Source of the DNA: Chrysaora quinquecirrha | Taxonomy: Eukaryota > Cnidaria > Scyphozoa > Semaeostomeae > Pelagiidae | DNA length: 64,000 bases | Assembly: GCA_014526335.1 (NCBI GenBank) | Contig: JACTAT010000045.1 | Location: forward strand, 1,806,386-1,870,385 | Direction: 5' to 3' | In this document: positions 9,354 to 16,434 of the stretch, piece by piece | Layout: each line of letters opens with the position of its first letter | How positions within the stretch are numbered: position 1 is the stretch's first letter | Notes under the pieces: generated by a model | The model's database searches: none | What the model was told of the DNA's origin: nothing | Seen by the model: the letters and a program-made list of their open reading frames with translations, nothing else | Translations under genes and position numbers: made by a program

Positions 9354-9671
9354 CTATTTTCCTTTCTTAATTAAACCTTTTTTAATTAAATTGTTTGCAT
9401 ATACAAATTTATTTAAGCTTTTTTTAGATGCTCCTGCAGCTCTCCAAAATTCTCTAGGAACAAATTGTAACGGTCTCCATTTCTTTTCACCTTTTAATTT
9501 CATTTGAGGTTTAAACGCTTTTTGCAAACGTGGAATCGGGGTTATAGCAGCACCTGTTTTTAAAAACCAATGCTGTATATTATCAAAAATACCTGCACCC
9601 TTTAACGCCTTATTTCTCAATTTTTTCTTTCGTCTATAGCGCCTTTTTCGTGACCTCATACTGATTAACAT
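9354..9671 (-). CDS. ~101-105-residue basic virion-like protein with adenain-type site
   Basis: TAG at 9354-9356. ATGs at 9671 and 9659 are both possible; the second starts right at the basic block (MRSRKRRYRRKKKLRNK). Immediately after that block is LKGAG, matching (M/I/L)xGx|G, followed by IFDNIQHWF, then a Lys-rich remainder. A basic propeptide cut off at this site is the likely processing. It is separated from the next gene by only 15 bases, so the two are probably co-expressed. Confidence 0.6.
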   Translation of the reverse strand: MLISMRSRKRRYRRKKKLRNKALKGAGIFDNIQHWFLKTGAAITPIPRLQKAFKPQMKLKGEKKWRPLQFVPREFWRAAGASKKSLNKFVYANNLIKKGLIKKGK

Positions 9672-9760
9672 AAATGAATAATGCAAGAAATAAAGTAACT
9701 TTCTATAGGCTTATATTTATTAACTTTAAAATGAATTATATCACAATGCTCTTAATTATA

Positions 9761-10714
9761 CTAAAGTTCTTGACAAGGCTTTCTCTCATCATCGCTTAAG
9801 AAATTTATCATATACTTAATTTTTTTCTCTTTTCCCGGCTTAAAGTTCATAAACACGTAAGGATAGTAGTTCACGTTCCTATCGAAATAGTCTTGAATTT
9901 TCTTATACAATTCAGAACCTTTGTCTACTGACGAAGTCATTTGCTGACATAAACAGCGTAATTGACTACTTTGTCTTTCGTTGTTAAACAAAACCTGATA
10001 ATCGGCATTTGTAGCGATTTCTTTCATAATTTTTCCTTGGGGAAATGGACTTTGCCATAATATGAACACAGTTACTGTCTTATGATGCGAACTTTTTGTA
10101 AATAACTGTGCGACATCATTGTCATTTTTCATTTCAGTCATCAAATCGTCAAGAATTATAATACACTCTTTCGCCTCTTGCAATTTCTCTTTATTCAAGC
10201 CCTTAATAAATTCGATATGTTTTTTCCCGAATTCGGCCTTTAACTTCTCAAATTGCGCAGTCTGTTCAACTCAATAAAACCATAAGATTTTCTTTAACAA
10301 TTTTCCTTCAGAATCGTCAGTTAATTCTTTCCATTTTTTCAAAAATTTAATTAACCAGCATGTTTTACCACATCCTGACTTTCCAGTTAACAACATTGTA
10401 AACAGTGTGTTTAACCTTATGTCGTATAGGTCAGGCTTTTCCGTTAAAACAGCGTTCAATTCACCTAAATAATTTTCTAAGAGAATTTCAGCTTTTAAAT
10501 CATGATCTCTTTCAAATCCTTCTGCTTCATAAACTCCGTTTCCAAATCCTTCTAAAGTTTCATTCTTATCGTCATAGTCATTGTCTTCGGGTAAATAGAT
10601 ATCGTATTTCAATCGACGTGTTGACACTTTAGATTTTTTTCGGCTTTTTTCAGTGGTGTCATTTTCAACTGCATTATAATCATCATGATGTTCATATTTT
10701 CGTTTAGACCACAT
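9761..10714 (-). pseudogene. A32-like FtsK/HerA-type DNA-packaging ATPase with one internal TGA
   Basis: ATPase that drives genome packaging in adintovirus/Maverick/NCLDV-type viruses. The ATG at 10714 begins a charged N-terminal region. Walker A (GKSGCGKT) is at residues 111-118, and Walker B (IIILDD) ends at about residues 189-190, followed by a sensor-like strand with Gln (VFILWQSPFPQ) and the family's C-terminal block (YPYVFMNFKPG). Codon 148 (10271-10273) is TGA; the frame is open on both sides and the two halves are clearly one protein. TATAAAAGC lies 47-55 bp upstream (10769-10761). Apart from the stop, the motifs look intact. Confidence 0.88.
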
Positions 10715-10760
10715 CTTTGTTTAAAGCTTTTATGTAAAACCTTTTATTCTTTCTTTGAGC

Positions 10761-10769
10761 GCTTTTATA
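10761..10769 (-). promoter_or_regulatory. TATA box (TATAAAAGC) for the packaging ATPase
   Basis: Minus-strand TATAAAAGC, 47-55 bp before the ATPase ATG at 10714, just beyond the stop of the next gene upstream (10788). Confidence 0.5.
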
Positions 10770-10787
10770 GAAAAATTTCAATTTTGC

Positions 10788-11075
10788 TTAATTACGATTC
10801 GAAGCTGTTGGTAGACATAAAAGCTGCATAATTCTCTCAAGATTATCATGCATTGGAGCGAGATAGTCAAATATATAATCCATATGTTTTAATAAACTGA
10901 AATGAAGCAGAAGCGGTATTATAATGAATACAATCACGCAAATAGCAGTCATAACAAAAACGCCGCATCTAAAACTTGCATCTCTATAACTATCGTAATA
11001 TTGTGGTTGTTGCTCTTCCTGCTCTAATTGCACTGTGCATTGCTCTGTTTCTCGTTCTTCTAGTATAGCAACCAT
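10788..11075 (-). CDS. 95-residue single-pass membrane protein, function unknown
   Basis: The first ATG is at 11075 (a TTG at 11087 would add four residues); TAA at 10788-10790. The N-terminal half is acidic and Gln/Glu-rich. One strong membrane segment follows at about residues 38-62 (GVFVMTAICVIVFIIIPLLL), then a short C-terminal domain. A TATAAAACGCG box lies about 20-30 bp upstream (11105-11095). No family recognised. Membrane-protein genes of this size are common accessory genes in such viruses. Confidence 0.6.
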   Translation of the reverse strand: MVAILEERETEQCTVQLEQEEQQPQYYDSYRDASFRCGVFVMTAICVIVFIIIPLLLHFSLLKHMDYIFDYLAPMHDNLERIMQLLCLPTASNRN

Positions 11076-11247
11076 TTTATAAAACAAAAAAGTACGCGTT
11101 TTATAAACAGAGAATTGAACACAAAATAAGACCGATGTAAAGCCAGCTTCTAGTTATATTTTAAGAAACAAAATTATTATACTATACTATTTATCTAAAA
11201 CTGCAAAAAACCTTTAAAAGTCTTTATATCTTTAGGTTCACTTTATT

Positions 11248-12789
11248 CTATTTTTTGTCTATTCTTGCTCTCTTTTTAGCAATCTCTCTTCGCTTTTGCC
11301 TTTTTCGTTTTCTTCGCTTTTCTTCTCGCTTTCTACTTTTTTCATTCTCCTCATCTGAACCTTCATCGCTTGTTGAATGACCTGTCGCTGCAGTTGACGA
11401 TGATGATGATGATGATGATGATGACGAAATATAACCAATCAAGTCATCCCCTTCTTCACTTTCTTTTTTGATCAGCTGTTTAAGCTCAGCAATACTTTTC
11501 GGCTTCCCTTTAACTCTCTGTACTTCAGCTGGTTTTGTATTTAATGGCGAAAAGACTTTGTTATTCAGCAACGCTTGGTTTAAATAATTAAAAGCGTTTG
11601 GCTTCTTGTCATCTTCTTCTTCTTCTTCTACCGGTTCTTTTTTAGGTATTAGCCAACCTTCAGCTGCGGCTGCTGCTACCGCTTCTTCAGATCCCTTTTC
11701 CTCATAAGTAGAATAAGGTGAAATTGCTTCTGTTATATCGAAATCAGGCGGAATATCAAAATCATCAAACATTATGTCCGCAAATACTTGTTGCTGTAAT
11801 GGCCCTTGCTGTTGTTGTTGTTGCTGTTGTTGTTGTCGTAACTGACCCAATTGTAGCTGTTGTTGCTGCACTGGCTCTTCTTCTTCTTGATTCATATTAT
11901 CTACAAGTGTTTCTACGACTTCATTATCGGTTATTAGGGGGTGTTCTAAAGGCGCTGTTGCAATATCCACAATAGCCTTCTCAATAGCTGCTTTGGTCTT
12001 CAAAGGCGCCTTTTTCTTTTTCAACAAGCCTATTGCATTTGACGCGCATTTATCTAATAACACGTCTTGCTTCTTAACAACACTCTCAACCGTCGACTGT
12101 TCAGAACTGCTGGCTATGTTAGCATTGCGAATAACACGCATTTCATGAAGCGTCGACTTCAATTTATCACTTACTTGAACTTCTTGCTCTCGCTCATTCT
12201 CTTGCTCTTGCTGCTGCTGCTGCTGCTCTTCAATTTCAACAACTGGAGGGTTACAAATTTCAACCTCGTTTCCATCAATTTCTATCTCCGTTTGACATTC
12301 AACGTCTGCTTTTTCTCCTTCGCCGTTAAATATCTTAATTTCTGTGTTTCTGAAGAAGTACTTCATCTTGCCAAGTTGAGTATTTAACGGAAACATTATT
12401 TTTAACATCGTTATATCGAGCTCGCTCACCCCTTTCAGTCTTAAAGTGTCTTTTATATACTTTTCAAATGAAGTAAATAGCTGGCTGAGATCTTGCTTTT
12501 GCACGACTTTAAACACTTCTGAGACCAATAACTCTATCATAATCAGCTTAAAGCCATAAAACCGTGTTTCAAAACCAATTCTAATGATCAACTTTGTATC
12601 ATCCAACTTCGCGTTAAATTTTCGTGGCTTGATAAGCTCTTTCAAAATTTTCGTCAGCAAAACAAAGTGCTTTTCTAAGATAAGGCAACAGACAACTTGC
12701 TTTTTGAAGGGTGAAAATTCATTGAAATTTAACAGCCCTTCATTATGAAAAGAACGAGATAATTCAGCAGACTTACCAATTCGCGGCAT
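11248..12789 (-). CDS. 513-residue viral protein with low-complexity Gln/Glu/Ser regions and basic tail
   Basis: The first ATG is at 12789 (a GTG at 12795 would add two residues); TAG at 11248-11250. Residues 1 to about 155 look like a folded helical domain. The rest is mostly disordered: poly-Gln tracts, acidic runs, an alanine run, a 12-serine run, and a terminal Arg/Lys block (RKREEKRRKRKRQKRREI) that is a strong nuclear-localisation candidate. No family recognised. Its place beside the Bcl-2 and cyclin genes, with E2F-like sites upstream (12821-12830), suggests an early regulatory protein. Confidence 0.65.
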   Translation of the reverse strand: MPRIGKSAELSRSFHNEGLLNFNEFSPFKKQVVCCLILEKHFVLLTKILKELIKPRKFNAKLDDTKLIIRIGFETRFYGFKLIMIELLVSEVFKVVQKQDLSQLFTSFEKYIKDTLRLKGVSELDITMLKIMFPLNTQLGKMKYFFRNTEIKIFNGEGEKADVECQTEIEIDGNEVEICNPPVVEIEEQQQQQQEQENEREQEVQVSDKLKSTLHEMRVIRNANIASSSEQSTVESVVKKQDVLLDKCASNAIGLLKKKKAPLKTKAAIEKAIVDIATAPLEHPLITDNEVVETLVDNMNQEEEEPVQQQQLQLGQLRQQQQQQQQQQGPLQQQVFADIMFDDFDIPPDFDITEAISPYSTYEEKGSEEAVAAAAAEGWLIPKKEPVEEEEEDDKKPNAFNYLNQALLNNKVFSPLNTKPAEVQRVKGKPKSIAELKQLIKKESEEGDDLIGYISSSSSSSSSSSTAATGHSTSDEGSDEENEKSRKREEKRRKRKRQKRREIAKKRARIDKK

Positions 12790-12820
12790 GATCACAACTT
12801 TTCAAAACACAACTACTCGA

Positions 12821-13070
12821 TTTTGGCGCGCTCTCTCTGTTTTAAACAAGCCCGCGATATTTTGTCGTTTTTGTTTAAAACCATCCAATCAATAAAGAGA
12901 AAACCACATATGTTTCAAAGTTCAACTTTTTCCAGACAGTCCTGTCAATCATATGTCTGGAAAATATGCTTTATTTAGTACAATCCTCGAATTTTCTTTC
13001 TCGGACATTAACGGTTAGAATTACAATTCACTATTGTTCTACTTTAAGCGCCAAAGTTTTAAGCGCCAAA
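12821..13070. promoter_or_regulatory. Early-type control region: E2F-like sites, palindrome, TGATTGACAG
   Basis: A gap of about 295 bases between the 513- and 185-residue genes. It holds TTTTGGCGCG (12821-12830) and two direct GCGCCAAA copies 15 bp apart (13048-13055, 13063-13070), all fitting the E2F consensus TTTSSCGC on one strand or the other. It also holds an 11-bp inverted repeat TTTTCCAGACA / TGTCTGGAAAA (12928-12938, 12954-12964) whose 15-base spacer contains CTGTCAATCA, the reverse complement of TGATTGACAG. This may be an early promoter or an origin-like site. Function is inferred from motif match only. Confidence 0.5.
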
Positions 13071-13085
13071 GTTTTAAATTCGCCT

Positions 13086-13643
13086 TTAGGGGAAAAATAC
13101 ATTGTCTGAACATTTTCGAGCTTCACTTTCTGTTCTCTCTTTCTTCACTGACTTACAAGACACAGCCAAATCAGGTGAGTTTGAACCATCTATAATATCA
13201 TATCTTTGTTTCTTTTTATTTGACTCTGGTAATTTCAACTTCAAATTCGGAGCAGCTATTCTTCGAGCAGGTAAAGGCAAAGGCAAAAAGGTAAACGGTA
13301 CCCTTTTCTTTTTGGGATAAACAAAAGCGACTTGATCTGTATCGATAGTTTCAAATATAACTTCAAGCAGCGAAATCAAATCTGTTCCTGGAATTTTATC
13401 GATAGATTTCTTAGCGTTAGCAACAACCTCTTCTTTCCATTTTATTAAATCTTTAGGCTCTTCTCTTAACAGAAATCGGAAAGAAATTTGCAAATCCGTT
13501 GTTTCAGTTTTGTTTAGAGATGTACAATATCTCTCCACTTTATTTTCGAGAACTGTTTCTAAGACATAATCAGTTAATGTTGAAATGTCTTTTGTAGCGT
13601 CAATGAAAAATAATAGCTCATATACAGTTCTATTTTCCTCCAT
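13086..13643 (-). CDS. Unrecognised 185-residue viral protein
   Basis: ATG at 13643, TAA at 13086-13088. The first 105 residues look like a compact alpha/beta domain (YELLFFIDATKDISTLTDYV...). A proline-rich linker (FTFLPLPLPARR) and a Lys/Arg/Ser-rich tail follow. A TATAAATGC box lies 58-66 bp upstream (13709-13701). No family recognised. It sits in the early-type block next to the Bcl-2 gene. Confidence 0.6.
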   Translation of the reverse strand: MEENRTVYELLFFIDATKDISTLTDYVLETVLENKVERYCTSLNKTETTDLQISFRFLLREEPKDLIKWKEEVVANAKKSIDKIPGTDLISLLEVIFETIDTDQVAFVYPKKKRVPFTFLPLPLPARRIAAPNLKLKLPESNKKKQRYDIIDGSNSPDLAVSCKSVKKERTESEARKCSDNVFFP

Positions 13644-13740
13644 CCTTTCGCTTTGAATTGCTTGTCTCTTTTAGAATTGGCAGCTAAATAAGCTCACACA
13701 GCATTTATAACAAAATAGTTCAGATAATTTAAGCATTTTT

Positions 13741-14154
13741 CTAAAAGCGATTCTTTTTACCAAACACTTTATCAAAAGCTTCCCAACTTGTTTTTGAATT
13801 AGTTATCCAATTTCGCTGCTTTTTCATATAATCATGCAACCAATGAGTTATTTCTCTTGCTTCATTACTCTCGAATCCTTCATTTTCAACGCATTTAAAA
13901 CAAAAAGTACATACAGAAGCAATTCGCCCCCAATTATTTCGTCCGGCTGCGGTCATTTCTTCATTTATCTCATCAAGGACCCTTTTATCCAACTTTGCTT
14001 TATATTTTCTCAAAGCGGATTTATAAAACTTATCATATCTTGCTTCTAATTCCTCACTCAATTTCAACATTGTTTTCGCATATTTATTTATCATTTCATA
14101 ACGAATTTTTCCCGCCTTTACAAGCAAACAATGTTCAATTATTTCTCTTTCCAT
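13741..14154 (-). CDS. Viral Bcl-2 homologue
   Basis: ATG at 14154, TAG at 13741-13743; 137 residues, intact. The BH1 core NWGRI is at residues 74-78 in a GRNNWGRIASVC context. BH2 is at about 116-127 with the expected aromatic spacing (WITNSKTSWEAF). The rest is helical, as in the Bcl-2 fold. It ends ten residues after BH2, so the usual C-terminal membrane anchor is missing and the protein is probably soluble. In the family these proteins bind BH3 motifs and block cell death. Bcl-2 homologues are known in adintoviruses, herpesviruses and others. Identification is from the two motifs and the size. Confidence 0.8.
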   Translation of the reverse strand: MEREIIEHCLLVKAGKIRYEMINKYAKTMLKLSEELEARYDKFYKSALRKYKAKLDKRVLDEINEEMTAAGRNNWGRIASVCTFCFKCVENEGFESNEAREITHWLHDYMKKQRNWITNSKTSWEAFDKVFGKKNRF

Positions 14155-14289
14155 TTCAGCCTTTATTTTATCACTGTTTTAACTTTTAGATTTTAGTTGT
14201 CGCGGCTAATAAACTTTTAAACTAGCTTTATTTTAACGTAAAAACACAACTGATTTTTCGCTTTAATTCCACAGCTCTTGTCAAAACTC

Positions 14290-14297
14290 GCGCCAAA
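14290..14297. promoter_or_regulatory. E2F-like site abutting a start codon
   Basis: GCGCCAAA immediately before the ATG at 14298, reading TTTGGCGC on the other strand. It is the fourth such site in the early-type block. Confidence 0.4.
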
Positions 14298-14798
14298 ATG
14301 GAACTGAGTGAAATCGCTATACTTGATATAGAATATGTTAATTCTGGAAAAATAGATCGTGACACTTCACGAAAACATCTATGCATTCGAAAAGTGGGGC
14401 TTTTATTAGCAAAATACCCAACACTAGCTAAACCCTACACGTTTTCAGCTGAATTTAGCCCTTGCGTGCCATGGAAATATCTGCCAGATGAAGACCGAAA
14501 GCAATTTAATCATTGGAGACGTCATGTACACCAATTAAACTACAGCCCCGCTAATGGTCGATTTTGCAGACGAGCTGAACGTTGGATATATGACATTCTA
14601 TCCTTCAATAACGTCGCTGTTGTTCTCTACAAAGGTGGACATATCGAAAAAGATCTTTGCAAAAAATTGGGTTTTGCATCTTTCAATTTAGAAGACATGG
14701 GTGCACCTAAAGTGAATACACATTGTCCTGTGGCTGAAGTCAAACTTCATTATGAATTTCTGAAAAATCAAAAGTTTAACGAGATAAACATGGAATGA
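14298..14798 (+). CDS. Putative DEDD/RNase H-fold nuclease-like viral protein
   Basis: ATG at 14298, TGA at 14796-14798; 166 residues; with the fragment at 15865 it is one of two viral frames on the plus strand. The start (IAILDIEYVN) resembles exonuclease motif I with Asp10 and Glu12. A middle strand-helix (VVLYKGGHIEKDLCKKLGF) suits the second core region, and a late THCPVAEVK could supply a His/Glu pair. Proteins of this look occur in invertebrate genomes near Polinton-like genes, but I cannot name the family. Its last 23 bases overlap the cyclin gene tail to tail. Confidence 0.5.
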   Translation: MELSEIAILDIEYVNSGKIDRDTSRKHLCIRKVGLLLAKYPTLAKPYTFSAEFSPCVPWKYLPDEDRKQFNHWRRHVHQLNYSPANGRFCRRAERWIYDILSFNNVAVVLYKGGHIEKDLCKKLGFASFNLEDMGAPKVNTHCPVAEVKLHYEFLKNQKFNEINME

Positions 14799-15591
14799 CT
14801 AAGAGACAATTATAAGCACTGACAATTAATTTTTTATATACAACATCTTTATTTTTATAAGCGTTGTTAATGATAATAATTAACTCAGATCTACATTGTT
14901 CTATTTTTTCGATTGTTCCTGCTTTTTCAGATTTCAACTTGTCAAGCAACCTTCCAATTTCGAAATCGCCACCAGCCCAATCTCTAATCATCGACAAAAC
15001 GCTGAAGACAATTACATGCTTTGAAAAGCCTTCCAACATTTTTCGATTAATGTGTGCTACAGTTAAAAAATAAATTAGCAGTCTATAAAACGTCTTACAT
15101 TCAAAGCCATCTTCTTTTACATCGCAATAGAGAAAGAGCGTTCTTTCAGCAATAGCCAATAACGATTTCGAAGCCAAACGCCATTTCAAAATGTTATTTA
15201 GCAGATCTCGTTCACATTCGACAATGGCTTCAGTTGTGCAAAAATCATCCGTTAACCAAGCACATTCATGCGCCTTACACGGCAAAACCTCCTGAAACTT
15301 GCCAGCGATATACCAGCATGTAACACCGATTAATTGAAGATCATCTCTCTCTATGTCTGGCTTTCTCTTTAACACCATATCAACATAATCAAACGTCAGA
15401 AACAACGTCTCGTGTGAATATTCATAAACAGCTGTTATTTCTACCAACCAATCTAACAACACTTTTCTGTTCGAAAAAGTTATGTTCTTTTGACTATCCA
15501 AAAGCAAACTTTCATACTCTTCGCTTTCTCCGAAAATAAAAGCCTCATCATTCACTCTTAAAGCGTTTTCAACTTCCGCTATCTCAGACAT
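14776..15591 (-). CDS. Viral cyclin
   Basis: ATG at 15591, TAA at 14776-14778; 271 residues, intact. The first cyclin box starts with RKVLLDWLVEI (residues 42-52). It has the conserved Lys in AGKFQE (Lys98) and the helix with ERDLLNNILKWRL typical of the family. A second helical fold follows to about residue 200. Cyclins bind and activate cyclin-dependent kinases; viral cyclins push cells towards S phase. The surrounding E2F-like sites and the Bcl-2 gene make a coherent early programme, which is inference. The tail overlaps the plus-strand gene at 14298-14798 by 23 bases. Confidence 0.85.
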   Translation of the reverse strand: MSEIAEVENALRVNDEAFIFGESEEYESLLLDSQKNITFSNRKVLLDWLVEITAVYEYSHETLFLTFDYVDMVLKRKPDIERDDLQLIGVTCWYIAGKFQEVLPCKAHECAWLTDDFCTTEAIVECERDLLNNILKWRLASKSLLAIAERTLFLYCDVKEDGFECKTFYRLLIYFLTVAHINRKMLEGFSKHVIVFSVLSMIRDWAGGDFEIGRLLDKLKSEKAGTIEKIEQCRSELIIIINNAYKNKDVVYKKLIVSAYNCLLVIPCLSR

Positions 15592-15864
15592 TTTGATAAA
15601 ACTGAACAGAACACGATTTAGTCTAGTTTTAAAACAAAACCTAGATCAAAGGTTACCCTGTCACATGAGTTGAGAGTACAAAGATTTTTCTTTTAAGCAA
15701 CTTCGCTGTCGTTTACTCAACGCGCCTTATCAAATAACAACCTGTCAAAAAAGCCGCACGTCAATCATATTTCAAGCTATAAATTACACCATTCACTTCA
15801 CGGTTCTCACAAAAGCAAAAGATTCAAAGCTTAACACAAGCTCATTCTTACGACTTAATTCAAG

Positions 15865-16178
15865 ATGCCTGATTTGAACCTACTCAAACAATGTCAGCAC
15901 AAAAACCAATCAATATATAGAAGGATTTGGCAATTTGCTGAAGGTTATTTTATTCGCAAGGAGCGTTAGTTTCATACAACATCAACAACATCGCTTCTCA
16001 AACCAATCGAGCTCTAATTCGTAATAGAGCGTGTCAATTCTGGAATACACAAGACGAAAACTTCAGAGACATGTACAAAGCTTGCATCAAATCCTGTCAA
16101 AATTGCAACAGCCGTAACAATGTTATATATGATCTAGAACTTATATTCACTCAAATAGAAATCGAACATTACAGATGA
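15865..16178 (+). pseudogene. Frameshifted small plus-strand gene, unrecognised
   Basis: An ATG at 15865 opens a 34-codon frame ending in TAG at 15967-15969. An overlapping frame, open from about 15945, continues to TGA at 16176-16178 with protein-like composition (NRALIRNRACQFW, YKACIKSCQNCN). The pair looks like one ~100-residue gene with a one-base shift near 15945-15965. A TATAAA lies 82-87 bp upstream (15778-15783) and GTCAATCA at 15760-15767, the same upstream dress as the other viral genes. No family recognised; the viral right end is probably near here. Confidence 0.35.
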
Positions 16179-16434
16179 ATTCACGAACAAAACAAACATT
16201 ATCTTATTAAACTACTTTTTAATTTACTTTTAATCTTTACTTATAAATTGAAAAGTCAAATTATCTCTTTATTTTTACTTTCTCTCGTCATTTTCTAACT
16301 AAAAAAACACGATAGCTCACTTCTACCTTTTAGCGCGCTAAAAACTTCCCACATCCTTTTAAGCAAATCCCGCCGCTTTCTTGTAACACTACACCCAAAT
16401 CTCCTCATTCCTTTTAAACCAAAACCAAACACTA

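Noticed and set aside
2048..10273. A reassigned genetic code in which TGA is sense
   Set aside because: Several viral genes (5546, 7683, 8125, 8937, 14796) appear to end properly at TGA, and CpG decay explains the internal ones.
11718..12387. Plus-strand frames rich in Leu/Val opposite the 513-residue viral gene
   Set aside because: They are antisense shadows of the poly-Gln and poly-Glu codons of the real gene.
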